From contig NZ_WIJP01000006.1 in assembly GCF_009496155.1 (NCBI RefSeq), positions 1-64,000 of the forward strand: DNA of 64,000 nucleotides. Direction: 5' to 3'. The stretch is from Streptococcus mitis (GTDB taxonomy: Bacteria; Bacillota; Bacilli; Lactobacillales; Streptococcaceae). The notes under the pieces are model-generated. The model ran no database searches. It saw only the letters and a program-made list of their open reading frames with translations, and had not been told where the DNA came from. Of this stretch, positions 44,781 through 56,603 are shown piece by piece. Each line of letters starts with the position of its first letter. The stretch's first letter is position 1. Made by a program: the position numbers and the translations under genes.

Positions 44781-45698
44781 TTAAGACCAATTCCGAGCTA
44801 CTTCTTCATCAGCCTTTAACTGATCCACTAATTGGTCGACTGAGTCAAATTTGGTCATATCTCGAATGCGATCAAGCCAATAAACCATGACGGTCTCGCC
44901 ATAAATATCTTGATTAAAATCAAAAATATTGATTTCAAAACGTGCTTCTTCTCCATCGAAGGTCACGTTTTTCCCGACACTAGCCATAGCACGATACTTC
45001 TGTCGTTGAATCTCAACATCAACGACATAAACACCATCTGCTGGCATATAAGTACGGTCTAAAAGCACCAAATTCGCTGTCGGATAACCGATCGTACGAC
45101 CACGAGCATTACCATGAACCACCATGCCTCTTGATGGAAGCGGTGCCCCCAAAAGTTCTCCTGCTTCTTTCACATTTCCGTCTAAAATAGCTTGACGAAT
45201 ACGTGTTGAACTAATCTTTCCTTTCTCATCTTCTACAGGTGGAACAATAATGACTTCTCCATCAAAGTAATCCTTTAAGTCTTCTGCTGTTTTTTGGTCA
45301 GAGCCAAATGTATAATCAAAACCTGCAACAATAATTTTGGCATTCATAGCCTTGATATAAGTCGCAAAAAATTCTTCTGCCGTGAGACTAGCGAATTGAC
45401 TACTAAAATCAAGGAGATATAATTCTTCTACACCTTCACGTTTTAATTTTCTCTCACGTTCAGAAGGATTCAAAATATGCAAAAATAGGTCAGGATGATA
45501 AGGCTCTAAAGCAATCTTTGGAGATTCATTAAAGGTCATAACGACGATAGGCAATAAATCCTTTCTCGCAGCCTTATTGGCAACACGAAATAATTCTTGA
45601 TGCCCCTTATGTATACCATCAAAATAGCCGAGAACCACGACTGAATCAGATGGGGTGCCAATATCTTTTTGGTTCTTTATAGGAATAGTAATAATCAT
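44781..45698 (-). CDS. ribF: Riboflavin kinase/FAD synthetase
   Basis: A 305-aa bifunctional enzyme making FMN and FAD. The N-terminal adenylyltransferase part has GYFDGIHKGHQ (28-38) and the late ISSTRIR motif. The C-terminal kinase part has GYPTAN near residue 205 and a GEEARFEINIFDF stretch. It is full length, transcribed alone. A BOX element lies about 100 bases upstream of its start. Confidence 0.95.
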   Translation of the reverse strand: MIITIPIKNQKDIGTPSDSVVVLGYFDGIHKGHQELFRVANKAARKDLLPIVVMTFNESPKIALEPYHPDLFLHILNPSERERKLKREGVEELYLLDFSSQFASLTAEEFFATYIKAMNAKIIVAGFDYTFGSDQKTAEDLKDYFDGEVIIVPPVEDEKGKISSTRIRQAILDGNVKEAGELLGAPLPSRGMVVHGNARGRTIGYPTANLVLLDRTYMPADGVYVVDVEIQRQKYRAMASVGKNVTFDGEEARFEINIFDFNQDIYGETVMVYWLDRIRDMTKFDSVDQLVDQLKADEEVARNWS

Positions 45699-45798
45699 AA
45701 AATAATTATATCATAGTGATAGCTATTTCTGAACCAGAAAATCTGAAATGACATTTTTTTAACCTGAAGTGTACCATTTTAGAAGAATTTTATTTTTG

Positions 45799-45902
45799 AT
45801 ACTCTTCGAAAATCTCTTCAAACCACGTCAGCGTCGCCTTACCGTACTCAAGTACAGCTTGCGGCTAGCTTCCTAGTTTGCTCTTTGATTTTCATTGAGT
45901 AT
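45799..45902 (-). repeat. BOX element (boxA-boxC, no full boxB)
   Basis: In minus orientation it begins ATACTCAATGAAAATCAAAG and ends GATTTTCGAAGAGTAT. About 104 bp, so the short form. With the terminator at 46001-46046 this fills the non-coding stretch 45699-46059; the rest (45903-46000) shows nothing recognisable. Confidence 0.92.
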
Positions 45903-46000
45903 GAAATCATAATAAAGGCCAAGAGATTGAGATAAGAATCTTAAAATCAGAAAAACACATCATATCAGCTAGTTAAAACTTGATACAATGCGTTTTATTA

Positions 46001-46046
46001 TAAAAAGATCTACTGGATTTTTTATCAAAATGAATTTCCAGTAGCC
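46001..46046 (-). terminator. map terminator
   Basis: Stem CTACTGGA/TCCAGTAG followed by ATCTTTTTAT on the minus strand. Confidence 0.75.
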
Positions 46047-46059
46047 TTTTCGCTTTTTA

Positions 46060-46920
46060 TTAATAAGTTCCTTCTTCACCTTGGCTAGTCAAGATAACAG
46101 GCCCATCTTTCGTAATCACGAATTGGTGTTCATATTGACATGACAATCCACCATCAATGGTCTTATGCGCCCAACCAGTTTTCATATCTGTATCAATTTC
46201 CCAGTCACCTGTATTAATCATTGGTTCAATGGTCAAAACCATTCCTTCACGGAGACGAAGCCCACGACCAGCAATACCATAGTTAGGAACCATTGGTTCT
46301 TCGTGCATGGTTGGGCCAACACCATGACCAACCAAATCACGCACTACACCGTAACCACGACTTTCAGCGTATTCTTGAATGGCTGCACCGATATCACCAA
46401 TACGGTTTCCAACAACAGCTTGCTCGATTCCCTTGTACATAGCTTCTTTGGTTACATCCATCAAATTTTTTACTTCTTCGGACGGTGTACCAACAGCATA
46501 AGCCCAACAAGAGTCTGCTAGACCACCAGAGTAACTCTGAGTGTATTTTTTCATTTGCTCCACATTGTTGAAGTTTAATTTTGAGACATTCAGGTCAGAT
46601 TTAGCTATAGGACCTCCCAAAACCATATCAACTTTGAGTAAATCACCATCTTTCAAGATATAGTGACGAGGGAAAGCATGAGCTACTTCATCATTAAGAG
46701 AGCAACAGGTAGCATAAGGATAGTCCATCATTGCACCATCAACTCCAATCTGAAGCGGAAGGAAATTTTCTTCCTTACAACGACGTCGGACATACTCTTC
46801 AACTTCCCACATATCTACGCCAGGCTTAATCAAATCACGTAAGCCGATATGAATACTTGCTAGAAAATCTCCAGCCTTGTCCATAGCTTCGATTTCACGA
46901 GCTGATTTTAATGTTATCAT
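46060..46920 (-). CDS. map: Methionine aminopeptidase type I
   Basis: A 286-aa metalloenzyme that removes the initiator Met from new proteins. Metal and active-site residues lie in KVDMVLGG, VGHGVGPTMHEEP and MVLTIEPMIN. It carries a streptococcal-type insertion (KYTQSYSGGLADSCWAYAVG) that makes it longer than the 250 aa E. coli form. It is the last gene of murA-GNAT-spxR-map. Confidence 0.95.
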   Translation of the reverse strand: MITLKSAREIEAMDKAGDFLASIHIGLRDLIKPGVDMWEVEEYVRRRCKEENFLPLQIGVDGAMMDYPYATCCSLNDEVAHAFPRHYILKDGDLLKVDMVLGGPIAKSDLNVSKLNFNNVEQMKKYTQSYSGGLADSCWAYAVGTPSEEVKNLMDVTKEAMYKGIEQAVVGNRIGDIGAAIQEYAESRGYGVVRDLVGHGVGPTMHEEPMVPNYGIAGRGLRLREGMVLTIEPMINTGDWEIDTDMKTGWAHKTIDGGLSCQYEHQFVITKDGPVILTSQGEEGTY

Positions 46921-46935
46921 CTTTTCTCCTAGTTT

Positions 46936-48213
46936 CTAATTAATTTTAACAGTCACAGTTGCTTTTGAAACAATCTGATGACCATGATAAATATCGTAAT
47001 CAATAATAGCTGATCGTCTAGTATGATGGATGATGCGTGCTTGAATGCGCAGTATATCATCTATCTGAACAGCCTGCAAAAAGTAGATTAGCATCTGCTC
47101 GATAATGAGATTGCGACCACTATTAACAACTAAATCTTGGGTCATGTGGGTCAAAATTTCTGCCAATACACCATTAGCCAAAACTCCGTTCTTCTCGAGC
47201 ATAAAGGGTTCAACTGTAATCACTACCTCATCATGGTGATAAGAGAGCTTTTGTCCAATCTGCTCAGAAAAAGTAGGTAGAGCAGAAACTTGGGAACGAC
47301 TCATCTTCTCCATGACATCTCGTCTGGTTACAACCCCAAGTAAGGTTTGATTATTTCGAACAACTGGTACCATTTCAAAGTCTTCAGCAATCATCCGTTG
47401 ACTCACATTGGCAATATTTGTCGATAATCCAACCAAAAATAAACTACGAGACATGACCTTATCAATTGTCGTACTTGGTGATTTATCTCCCGCATCTCTC
47501 ATGGTTACAACGCCAACAACAACCTGATGTTGGTTAATAACTGGAAAACGGCTGCTACGATTCTTACGAACTAAGTCCAAATAATCTTTGACTGTGTCTG
47601 TCTCTCTCAAAAAACCATATTCATGACTCGGGCGATAAAGTTTCTCAACTGTCAAAATATCAGTCTTAATTTGGACATTTGACAAGGCTTTATTGATCAT
47701 GGTCGCAACGGTAAAGGTATCATGCTTACTTCTTAAAACAGGAATCCCTTTTTGATTGGCCAGTTTAAGGACATCATCATGAACCTGAAATCCACCTGTA
47801 ACCAGAACTGCATTTTCGTTTTCCAAGGCTAACAACTGAATACGGGTTCGGTCTCCGACAATCAAGAGTCCCCCATCATGAAGATAGGATAGGATGTTTT
47901 GTTCGGTCATAGCACCAATAGAGAACTTACTAAATTCTCTTTCTAAACCTTCTTGTCCAGCTAACACCTCAGAAGAAGTTACTTCTGCAATTTCTGCATA
48001 TGTTAATCTTTCGATAGCAACTTTCTTCGATTTAACGCGAATTGTTCCACTACGGGGACGAGTCTCCACAATTCCACGGTTTTCAGCTTCCTTGATGGCC
48101 CGATAAGCCGTTCCATCACTGACTCCCAGATGATTGGAAATACTACGAACACTGACCCTTTTTCCAACAGGTAATTCTTCCAAATAGCTTAGAATTTCTT
48201 GATGTTTACTCAT
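46936..48213 (-). CDS. spxR: HTH-DRTGG-CBS-hotdog regulator SpxR (YtoI-like)
   Basis: A 425-aa regulator. Residues 1-60 are a GntR-like winged helix (VSDGTAYRAIKEAENRGIVE). A DRTGG-like part covers about 70-185 and two CBS domains about 190-310 (PVINQHQVVVGVVTMRDAGD; PVVRNNQTLLGVVTRRDVME). A C-terminal hotdog thioesterase-like domain follows from about 320. In pneumococcus SpxR controls pyruvate oxidase gene spxB. CBS domains suggest sensing of an adenine nucleotide. It overlaps the upstream GNAT gene by eight bases. Confidence 0.85.
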   Translation of the reverse strand: MSKHQEILSYLEELPVGKRVSVRSISNHLGVSDGTAYRAIKEAENRGIVETRPRSGTIRVKSKKVAIERLTYAEIAEVTSSEVLAGQEGLEREFSKFSIGAMTEQNILSYLHDGGLLIVGDRTRIQLLALENENAVLVTGGFQVHDDVLKLANQKGIPVLRSKHDTFTVATMINKALSNVQIKTDILTVEKLYRPSHEYGFLRETDTVKDYLDLVRKNRSSRFPVINQHQVVVGVVTMRDAGDKSPSTTIDKVMSRSLFLVGLSTNIANVSQRMIAEDFEMVPVVRNNQTLLGVVTRRDVMEKMSRSQVSALPTFSEQIGQKLSYHHDEVVITVEPFMLEKNGVLANGVLAEILTHMTQDLVVNSGRNLIIEQMLIYFLQAVQIDDILRIQARIIHHTRRSAIIDYDIYHGHQIVSKATVTVKIN

Positions 48214-48757
48214 TAAATTCTCCCTTTACAAAGCGAAATTCAAGATAATCTCGCATTTTCCTTGTATAGCGATCGCTGCCTTTAAACTGACGGAACAAAC
48301 TAAATCCAGACTTAAGAGCAACCTTTTGGCTAGCTTCATTTTCAAGATGGGTTATAATAGATAATTGTTTTAAATCAAATTCTTCAAAAGAAAGTTGGCA
48401 AAGTTTTTTTACAACTTCTGTCATAAATCCTTGTGACCAAGCATCTTTTCTCAAAAAATAGCCAAGCTCTGCTTCTTTTTTGATTTCGTCTAGCTTTTCA
48501 AACTTGATTGAACCAATCATTTGTTGATTTTTCTTGTCACAAATAGCCCATACTCCTAATGGAGATTTCATAAAATAATTGGCCAGTGCATATTGACTCT
48601 CTTCGAGACTAGCTTGACTTGGAAAAATAAATTGAAGATTTTCTGGATTCGAAGCTATCTCATAAAAGTCCTGGCTATCACTAAAAAAGAAAGGACGCAA
48701 ATACAAGCGATCCGTTTCAAAAAAAGAAAACATTGCTAATTTGGTCCAAATATTCAT
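48206..48757 (-). CDS. GNAT acetyltransferase (RimJ/RimL-like)
   Basis: A 183-aa GNAT enzyme. FFETDRLYLRPF near the start, ELGYFLRKDAWSQGFMTE (motif A region) and NEASQKVALKSGF are marks of the RimJ/RimL group. The ATG at 48757 is preferred because AGAGGTG lies just before it; the GTG at 48763 is inside that site. It lies between murA and spxR in one operon. The substrate is unknown. Confidence 0.8.
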   Translation of the reverse strand: MNIWTKLAMFSFFETDRLYLRPFFFSDSQDFYEIASNPENLQFIFPSQASLEESQYALANYFMKSPLGVWAICDKKNQQMIGSIKFEKLDEIKKEAELGYFLRKDAWSQGFMTEVVKKLCQLSFEEFDLKQLSIITHLENEASQKVALKSGFSLFRQFKGSDRYTRKMRDYLEFRFVKGEFNE

Positions 48758-48772
48758 AAACACCTCTACGGT

Positions 48773-50032
48773 TTAATCCTCAACAAGTGTAATATCCGCT
48801 CCTAGATTACGTAATTTTTCGATAATATCAGAATAACCACGTAAGATAAACTCGATATTGGTAATTTCAGTTTGTCCCTCGGCCATCAAACCAGCAATAA
48901 CTAAAGCTGCACCAGCTCTCAGGTCAGTCGCTTTAACACTTGCTCCACGCAAACCACGTCCACCTGTGTATAAAATATGACCATTTGTTGTTGATATATC
49001 TGCGTCCATCTTAGCTAATTCAAAAACATGGTTTACACGTTTTTCGTAAATCGTATCAACAATTGTACCACGACCATTAGCTGTTAGCAAAAGAGGGGTA
49101 ATCGGTTGTTGCAAATCAGTTGCAAAGCCTGGATAAGGAGCTGTCTTAATATTGATTGCTTTCAAATTAGACTGTTCTTCGACAAAAATGCTGTCTTCAG
49201 ATACTGTCATTCTCACTCCCATTTCTTCCAACTTAGCAATAAATCCTTCTAGGTGTTCGTAAAGAACATTATTTATACGAATTCCCTTACCAACTGCCGC
49301 AGCTAAGGAAATATATGTTCCCGCTTCAATACGGTCTGGAATCACCTGATGACGTGTCCCATGTAATCTTTCAACACCATCAATAATGATAATATTGGTT
49401 CCAGCACCACGGATATGGGCACCCATATTATTCAAGAGAGTGGCAACATCAATAATCTCAGGTTCACGAGCTGCATTTTCAATAATGGTACGCCCATTTG
49501 CTTTAACCGCAGCAATCATCGTATTAATCGTCGCACCGACACTAACCGTATCCATGTAAATACTTGCACCATGGAGTCCTGAATCTTTAGCAGACAACTT
49601 CATGTTATCTCCCTCGTAGCTAACAGTGGCACCCATAGCTTCAAAAGCCTTAAGGTGTAGGTCAATCGGACGAGGTCCCAAATCACATCCACCAGGCAGG
49701 CCAACAGTGGCTTCGCCAAAGCGACCTAAAAGACTTCCATAAAAATAATAAGATGCACGAAGACTATTGATTTTCCCATAAGGCATTGGAATATTTTGAA
49801 CACCTCTTGGATCAATCTCTAACACATCGTCATAACGCTTAACGGTAGCCCCCATTAACTCCATGATTTCAACAAGACTAGCAACATCAGAAATATCTGG
49901 TACACAATCCAAAGTCACCACATCATCAGCCAAGATAATAGCTGGAATCAAAGCTACTACACTATTTTTTGCGCCACTAATGGTAATCTCACCTTGCAGG
50001 GGCAAACCACCATTGATAACAATTTTTCTCAT
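48773..50032 (-). CDS. murA: UDP-GlcNAc 1-carboxyvinyltransferase
   Basis: A 419-aa enzyme for the first committed step of peptidoglycan synthesis, moving enolpyruvate onto UDP-GlcNAc. Lys22 and Asn23 (SGAKNS) and the loop Cys116 (GGCDLGPR, target of fosfomycin) are in place. Low-GC bacteria usually have two murA copies; only one is in this window and I cannot say which. It heads a four-gene operon. The ribosome site is weak. Confidence 0.95.
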   Translation of the reverse strand: MRKIVINGGLPLQGEITISGAKNSVVALIPAIILADDVVTLDCVPDISDVASLVEIMELMGATVKRYDDVLEIDPRGVQNIPMPYGKINSLRASYYFYGSLLGRFGEATVGLPGGCDLGPRPIDLHLKAFEAMGATVSYEGDNMKLSAKDSGLHGASIYMDTVSVGATINTMIAAVKANGRTIIENAAREPEIIDVATLLNNMGAHIRGAGTNIIIIDGVERLHGTRHQVIPDRIEAGTYISLAAAVGKGIRINNVLYEHLEGFIAKLEEMGVRMTVSEDSIFVEEQSNLKAINIKTAPYPGFATDLQQPITPLLLTANGRGTIVDTIYEKRVNHVFELAKMDADISTTNGHILYTGGRGLRGASVKATDLRAGAALVIAGLMAEGQTEITNIEFILRGYSDIIEKLRNLGADITLVED

Positions 50033-50081
50033 TTTTAATTTTTAATACTCTTTCAAAATTTCTAAAAAGGTCCTGTGTAAA

Positions 50082-50090
50082 AGTATATCA
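50082..50090 (-). promoter_or_regulatory. Extended -10 of murA
   Basis: TGATATACT on the minus strand, 50 bases before the start; the -35 is poor. Confidence 0.5.
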
Positions 50091-50099
50091 TAAATTCAC

Positions 50100-50196
50100 C
50101 CTTTTTTCCATCATTTTCAATTATATTAGCTAAATCGTATTTGTTGGTAACTGAACTTTCTTAAAAAGTTATGCCCCTTTTATGCCCCCTGAACAG
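50100..50196. other. Non-coding gap beside eno; possible phage-integration scar
   Basis: No gene fits. On the minus strand a short protein-like tail ends RGHKRGITF and a stop (from GGGGGCATAAAAGGGGCAT), of the kind that ends an integrase-like gene, but this is too short to prove. The gap lies between the eno terminator and the murA promoter. Confidence 0.3.
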
Positions 50197-50230
50197 AAAA
50201 ATAGCCCTTCGGAAAAAATCCGATGGGCTA
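50197..50230 (-). terminator. eno terminator
   Basis: Stem TAGCCCATCGGA/TCCGAAGGGCTA followed by TTTTT on the minus strand. A second hairpin (CCGAAC/GTTCGG) lies between it and the eno stop. Confidence 0.8.
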
Positions 50231-50301
50231 GAAACGTTGTTAAATCAACGGCCGAACTTTTTAATTTCAAGGTTCGGGATAAAATAGCTTACTGAACTAT
50301 T

Positions 50302-51609
<1,308 letters not shown>

Positions 51610-51644
51610 TTACTCTCCTTATGAGTTAAATTTTTTACACCTCT

Positions 51645-51673
51645 ATAATACCTTAAATACCCTCCTTTTTCAA
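51645..51673 (-). promoter_or_regulatory. eno promoter
   Basis: -35 TTGAAA, 17-base spacer, -10 TATTAT on the minus strand. Confidence 0.65.
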
Positions 51674-51754
51674 GAAAAAACGTTATCTTTGTGCAAATTT
51701 TCCTTAACTTTATAAAGTAATCGCTTTCTTTTGTCTGTTTTATTCTAACTTTTA

Positions 51755-51763
51755 TGATATACT
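51755..51763 (+). promoter_or_regulatory. Extended -10 of the YueI gene
   Basis: TGATATACT; the -10 hexamer ends six bases before the ATG at 51770, so the transcript should start at the start codon. Confidence 0.6.
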
Positions 51764-51769
51764 GTTTTC

Positions 51770-52216
51770 ATGACAGATTTATCAAAACAATTACTTGAAA
51801 AAGCTCATGGTGGAGCAAAATTAAATCCAGATGAGCAAAGACGCTATCTTGGTACTTTTGAGGAAAGAGTTCTTGGATATGCAGATATTGATACGGCAAA
51901 TAGCCCTCAACTAGAAAAAGGTTTTTTATCTATTTTAGAAAATCTTCAGGACAAAGCAGAGCCACTATTTGTGAAGATTTCACCAACTATCGAATTTGAT
52001 AAGCAAGTTTTCTACTTAAAAGAGGCAAAAGAAACTGATAGTCAAGCTACCATTGTATCTGAAGAGCATACTTCTTCTCCTTTTGGCCTGATTATCCACA
52101 CCAATGCACCAGTTCAAGTAGAAGAAAAGGACCTTCGACTTGCTTTTCCGAAACTTTGGGAAGTTAAAAAAGTAGAACCAGCCAAAACATCCATCTGGAA
52201 GAAATGGTTTGGCTAA
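51770..52216 (+). CDS. YueI family protein (DUF1694)
   Basis: A 148-aa soluble protein of the YueI/DUF1694 family: [15 protein letters not shown] near residue 26 and [14 protein letters not shown] near 102 are typical, and the end is basic and aromatic (SIWKKWFG). No function is known. No ribosome site is visible, and the promoter position suggests a leaderless mRNA. Its TAA stop overlaps the TAG stop of the convergent glycerate kinase gene, with no terminator between them. Confidence 0.85.
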   Translation: MTDLSKQLLEKAHGGAKLNPDEQRRYLGTFEERVLGYADIDTANSPQLEKGFLSILENLQDKAEPLFVKISPTIEFDKQVFYLKEAKETDSQATIVSEEHTSSPFGLIIHTNAPVQVEEKDLRLAFPKLWEVKKVEPAKTSIWKKWFG

Positions 52217-53322
52217 ATCTTGCGCATATTTAATAAATGCCCTATATTGGCGGCCGTGTGCTCCAAATAGAGACTGGCATTTTTCAAACTATCTTCTAGA
52301 GCTTCACTTTTCTCCAAAATTGAAAAGGCGACTTGGATATTTTCAAATGGTAGGGAAGGTAAATCTTCAGCAAGACTACCGCAAATAGCAATGACAGGAA
52401 CTCCAGCAGGGGTTCTTTTTGCAACACCTATTGGCGCTTTACCAGCCAAACTTTGACGATCTAGCCTTCCTTCTCCTACAACTACCAAGTCAGCATATGC
52501 AACTTTCTTATCAAAATCAATCAAATCTAAACAGGTATCAATTCCAGACACGATATTTGCCTGAGCAAAAGCACACAAACCGCTAGCAATGCCTCCACCA
52601 GCTCCTTTAATTTCCAATGTTACAGGTGAGGCTTTTTCATAAAAATCTTGGATTGCCTGATCTACGACTGCAAACATAGTAGGATGTAAACCTTTTTGCT
52701 TTCCAAAAGTGTAGGTCGCACCTTGAGGACCACATAAGGGACTCACGACATCTGCTAAAATACGAATTTGCAAATCTTCAGGAATTTCATAGCGATTTTC
52801 TATTGAAACAGAAGCTAGTTTTAGTAAGGATTGACCGCATGCAGGCAAGACATTTCCATCCTTATCATAAAATTGATAACCCAATCCAGCAGCTATCCCA
52901 ATACCTCCATCATTACTGGCCGTGCCACCAACGCCGATAAAGATATCTTTAATCTCTTTAACAATGAGGTGGCGAATCAACTCTCTAATACCACAAGTTT
53001 GGATTTGAAGTGGATTTCGTTTCTCTAGCGGAATCTTTCCAAGACCAACCAAGTCGGCAACTTCAAAGAGTGCCAGTTCCCCTTTTTGAAAATAGCGCAT
53101 GGCTTCTTTTTGTCCAAAAGGTCCTGTCACTTGGACACATTTTTCTTCTAGGGCAAGAGAATGTCGAATAGCATCTACAGTACCTTCTCCCCCATCACCA
53201 ACAGGGCAGAGGAGACAGTCTACATCTGCTATCGATTGTTGGAAGCCTCTTTTTATAGCTTCAGCTACCTGTTGAGATGTCAAGCTTTCCTTAAACGAAT
53301 CTGGTGCAATTACAATCTTCAT
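52213..53322 (-). CDS. glxK: Glycerate kinase
   Basis: A 369-aa kinase (GK-I, GarK/GlxK family) that phosphorylates D-glycerate, feeding it into glycolysis near enolase. [18 protein letters not shown] at the start, GDGGEGT near residue 47 and [11 protein letters not shown] in the middle are the family motifs. The ATG at 53322 follows a GAGGG site at five bases and is preferred to the in-frame ATG at 53334, which overlaps serB. It follows serB closely on the same strand. Confidence 0.9.
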   Translation of the reverse strand: MKIVIAPDSFKESLTSQQVAEAIKRGFQQSIADVDCLLCPVGDGGEGTVDAIRHSLALEEKCVQVTGPFGQKEAMRYFQKGELALFEVADLVGLGKIPLEKRNPLQIQTCGIRELIRHLIVKEIKDIFIGVGGTASNDGGIGIAAGLGYQFYDKDGNVLPACGQSLLKLASVSIENRYEIPEDLQIRILADVVSPLCGPQGATYTFGKQKGLHPTMFAVVDQAIQDFYEKASPVTLEIKGAGGGIASGLCAFAQANIVSGIDTCLDLIDFDKKVAYADLVVVGEGRLDRQSLAGKAPIGVAKRTPAGVPVIAICGSLAEDLPSLPFENIQVAFSILEKSEALEDSLKNASLYLEHTAANIGHLLNMRKI

Positions 53323-53330
53323 ATTTTCCC

Positions 53331-53975
53331 TCATTCTAAAAAGTTAATCAAAGGAAGAACTTCTAAAAAATCCCTCTTGTCAACATAATAAGGTATTTCT
53401 TTTTTGAGCACTTCTTTGGCACAAAAGGCGATTCCTATCCCCGCCGACTGCAACATTAATAAATCATTGGCCCCATCTCCGATTGCTATTGTTCTTTTTT
53501 TAGAAAGTCTTAGTTCCTTTCTCCATTGTTCTAGGGTTGCTTGTTTGATTTCAGGACTAATAATTTGTCCAACTAATTTTCCTGTTAGAAGACAGTCTTT
53601 GATTTCAAGTTGGTTGGCAGAGAAATAGGTAATCCCTAGGGATTTTGCTAATCTCTCAACTATTTGCGTAAAACCACCTGACACCAGACCAACTAGAATG
53701 CCATTCTTTTGGAGAATAGAGATAAATTTCTGTGCATTTGGCGATAGATGAATAGAGTTAAAGACTGTATCAAAGACCGAAATAGAAAGGCCTTCCAAGA
53801 AGGACACTCTTTTTCTTAAACTGCTCTCAAAGTCCAACTCTCCTTGCATTGCCCGACTTGTAATCTGCGAAATTTCCTCCTCACGACCTGCCTCTCTACC
53901 CAAAAGATCAATCACTTCTTCTAGGATTAAGGTTCCATCAACATCCATAACACACAATCCTTTTACTTGAGACAT
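53331..53975 (-). CDS. serB: Phosphoserine phosphatase
   Basis: A 214-aa HAD-family phosphatase for the last step of serine synthesis. HAD motif I is DVDGTL (11-16), motif II VSGGF and motif [12 protein letters not shown]. The gene lies next to glycerate kinase; both act on three-carbon acids near the glycolytic step of enolase. It is full length. The C-terminal ends just before the glxK ribosome site. Confidence 0.9.
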   Translation of the reverse strand: MSQVKGLCVMDVDGTLILEEVIDLLGREAGREEEISQITSRAMQGELDFESSLRKRVSFLEGLSISVFDTVFNSIHLSPNAQKFISILQKNGILVGLVSGGFTQIVERLAKSLGITYFSANQLEIKDCLLTGKLVGQIISPEIKQATLEQWRKELRLSKKRTIAIGDGANDLLMLQSAGIGIAFCAKEVLKKEIPYYVDKRDFLEVLPLINFLE

Positions 53976-53997
53976 CAGTTCTCCTCTCTAAACAGCC

Positions 53998-54027
53998 CAA
54001 AAATCGTATGAAGTCATCATACGATTT
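53998..54027 (-). terminator. glg operon terminator
   Basis: Stem AAATCGTATGA/TCATACGATTT followed by TTTTTGG on the minus strand. Confidence 0.8.
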
Positions 54028-54033
54028 TATCTA

Positions 54034-55467
54034 TTAATTAACTAAACTATGGTACAAGTCAAGATATGACTTGCAGGCTGTATCCCATGAGAAATCACAC
54101 TCCATAGCTTGTTTTTGTAGGTTTCTCCAAACGTCTGGGTTGTTTCGATACAAGTCCAATGCTGTTTGGAAAGTCCAATTTAACCAATAAGGAGATAGAT
54201 TGTCAAAGCTAAAGCCAGTACCGCTTCCTTCAATTGGATTGAAAGCACGAACGGTATCTCGTAAGCCACCAACTTCATGAACCAATGGCAAGGTTCCGTA
54301 ACGCATAGCCATCATTTGAGACAAGCCACATGGTTCGAAACGACTCGGCATGAGGAAAAGGTCACAAGCAGCGTAGATTTCTTGAGCTAGTTTGACATCA
54401 AAAGTGATATTTGCTGATAGCTTGTCTGGATAGATTTGAGCAAACCATGAGAAAACTCCTTCAAAGGCTGGATCACCAGTTCCTAAAAGAACAATCTGAA
54501 CATCTTCTTGCAAGATATGGTGCAGACTTTCCACCACCACATCAAAACCTTTTTGACGTGTCAAACGAGAAACAATTCCCACCAGTGGAACGTCAGCTCT
54601 AACAGGCAAGCCAACTCTTTCTTGCAAGTTTGCCTTGTTTTGGGCTTTTCCAGACAAATCTTCCTGATTAAAATGATAGTCTAAAAGGGCATCCGTCTGA
54701 GGATTATACAGGTCAGCATCAATCCCATTCACGATACCAGAAACTTTACCAGATTCCATTCGAAGAATCTGATCCAAGTTACATCCAAACTGACTGGTCA
54801 TAATTTCATGAGCATAACTAGGCGAAACTGTTGAAACACGGTCTGAGTAAAGAATTCCAGCCTTCATCCAGTTCAGACAGTTGTTCCAGCGAAGGGTACC
54901 ATCAGCATAACGTTCAAAGCCAACTCCAAACAAATCACCCAACATTCCTTCTGAGAATTGTCCTTGAAATTCCAAATTATGAATGGTTAGAACAGTTTTA
55001 ATGCCCTCATAGGCTTGAATCCAACGGTATTTTTCCTTCAACAAGAAAGGAATCATGGCTGTATGGTAGTCATGAACATGGAGAAGGTCAGGAATAAAGT
55101 CAATCCTTTCCATAGCCTCAATGGCAGCCAGTTGGAAGAAAGCAAAGCGTTCTCCGTCATCAAAGTCACCGTAAACATGACCGCGGAAGAAATAATATTG
55201 ATTGTCAATAAAGTAGAAGGTTACACCATTTAATACTGTTTTCTTAATTCCACAATACTGTCTGCGCCAACCAACACTCACCTCAAAATGAAGAACATCT
55301 TCAATCTGATTTCCAAATTTAGCCTCTACCATGTCATAGTAGGGTAAAATTACTGCAACTTCATGTCCCGCTTTTACTAGTGATTTAGGAAGAGCGCCAA
55401 TGACGTCTCCCAAACCACCTGTTTTTGAAAAGGGTGCACCCTCAGCTGCTACAAATAAAATTTTCAT
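54034..55467 (-). CDS. glgA: Glycogen synthase
   Basis: A 477-aa GT5 enzyme that adds glucose from ADP-glucose to glycogen. KTGGLGDV (15-22) binds ADP-glucose, and [11 protein letters not shown] near residue 377 is the C-terminal catalytic motif. It is the last gene of glgB-glgC-glgD-glgA and overlaps glgD by four bases. Confidence 0.97.
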   Translation of the reverse strand: MKILFVAAEGAPFSKTGGLGDVIGALPKSLVKAGHEVAVILPYYDMVEAKFGNQIEDVLHFEVSVGWRRQYCGIKKTVLNGVTFYFIDNQYYFFRGHVYGDFDDGERFAFFQLAAIEAMERIDFIPDLLHVHDYHTAMIPFLLKEKYRWIQAYEGIKTVLTIHNLEFQGQFSEGMLGDLFGVGFERYADGTLRWNNCLNWMKAGILYSDRVSTVSPSYAHEIMTSQFGCNLDQILRMESGKVSGIVNGIDADLYNPQTDALLDYHFNQEDLSGKAQNKANLQERVGLPVRADVPLVGIVSRLTRQKGFDVVVESLHHILQEDVQIVLLGTGDPAFEGVFSWFAQIYPDKLSANITFDVKLAQEIYAACDLFLMPSRFEPCGLSQMMAMRYGTLPLVHEVGGLRDTVRAFNPIEGSGTGFSFDNLSPYWLNWTFQTALDLYRNNPDVWRNLQKQAMECDFSWDTACKSYLDLYHSLVN

Positions 55468-56603
55468 GAATGAATATCCTCTGTTACTTTAGCACCTTTC
55501 TTAACGACAACTGGATGTTCTGCAGTGCCTCGAATCACAACGCCATCCGCAACTTCCACCCACTTGTCCAAGATAGCATATTCGACCTGAGCACCTTCTC
55601 CAATCACAACACGAGGGAAGAGTAGGCTATCCTTAACCAAGCTATCCTTATGGACATGAATATTACGTGATAAAACAGAATTAGCCACTTGACCTTCAAT
55701 AATACTACCAGAGGCAAACTGAGAAGTGCCTACCTTAGATGTGTTAGCGTAATAAGTTGGTTCTTCGTTTTTAACCTTTGTATAAATCTTTTGGTTTGGT
55801 GAGAAGAGAGAGTAGAATTTTTGCGATTCAAGCATATCTTTGTTAGCTTGGTAATAAGACTCTACAGAATGAATATTTGCAAGGTAGCCTGTGTACTCGT
55901 AGGCAAAAGCCCCTTCTTTAGCAGCTAAATCACGTAAAACATAGCGCAACTTCTCTGGATGGTCTTTTTTAGCCTCTTCTTCCAAACGTTCAATCAACCA
56001 AGGTGTATCAACAACAAAAATATCTGTAGACATATTGAATATTTCTTCTGTTGATTTTCTATCAAATAGTGTGTGAGAACGAACATGGTCTGTTTCATCT
56101 ACTTCCAAGATTGCGTTCACTTCTGAAATATCTTTCTTAGGAAGTTTCTTATAAACAACTGTAATAGGCCCCTTCGTTGTGTTATGAAGGTGGAACACTT
56201 GGTTCAAATCAATATTAATTAAGACATCACAGTTAAGTGACACTGTTTGGTTTGAGCCGGAACGTTTCAAATAAGTAAGAAGCTGTTGGTAGTATTCTTT
56301 TCCTACTGTGCTACTCTCAACGCGTGTATTATAAATTCCTAGATAATAGTGACTAAGAAGAGTGGACAAGCCCCACTCACGCCCTGAACGGATATGGTCA
56401 AAAACAGAACTAATATTATCCTGCTGAAAAATACCAAAAACACTGCGAACACCAGCATTGGCAAGACTTGAGAGCGGAAAGTCAATCAAACGATATTTAC
56501 CGCCAAATGGCAAACTAGCTACTGGACGGTGGTCTGTCAATGTTGACATATCATGAAAACCAACTGTGTTTCCTAAAATGGCAGAATATTTATCAATCTT
56601 CAT
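55464..56603 (-). CDS. glgD: ADP-glucose pyrophosphorylase subunit GlgD
   Basis: A 379-aa homologue of GlgC. The catalytic N-terminal loop is lost: where GlgC reads AGGQGTRL this protein reads [10 protein letters not shown]. That is the known form of GlgD, which partners GlgC in Firmicutes and raises its activity. The C-terminal beta-helix repeats ([13 protein letters not shown] and others) are present. It overlaps both neighbours, so expression is coupled. Confidence 0.93.
   Translation of the reverse strand: MKIDKYSAILGNTVGFHDMSTLTDHRPVASLPFGGKYRLIDFPLSSLANAGVRSVFGIFQQDNISSVFDHIRSGREWGLSTLLSHYYLGIYNTRVESSTVGKEYYQQLLTYLKRSGSNQTVSLNCDVLINIDLNQVFHLHNTTKGPITVVYKKLPKKDISEVNAILEVDETDHVRSHTLFDRKSTEEIFNMSTDIFVVDTPWLIERLEEEAKKDHPEKLRYVLRDLAAKEGAFAYEYTGYLANIHSVESYYQANKDMLESQKFYSLFSPNQKIYTKVKNEEPTYYANTSKVGTSQFASGSIIEGQVANSVLSRNIHVHKDSLVKDSLLFPRVVIGEGAQVEYAILDKWVEVADGVVIRGTAEHPVVVKKGAKVTEDIHS

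Noticed and set aside
55464..56603. Broken glgC duplicate
   Set aside because: Loss of the catalytic loop is the normal state of GlgD, and the frame is intact and overlaps its neighbours.
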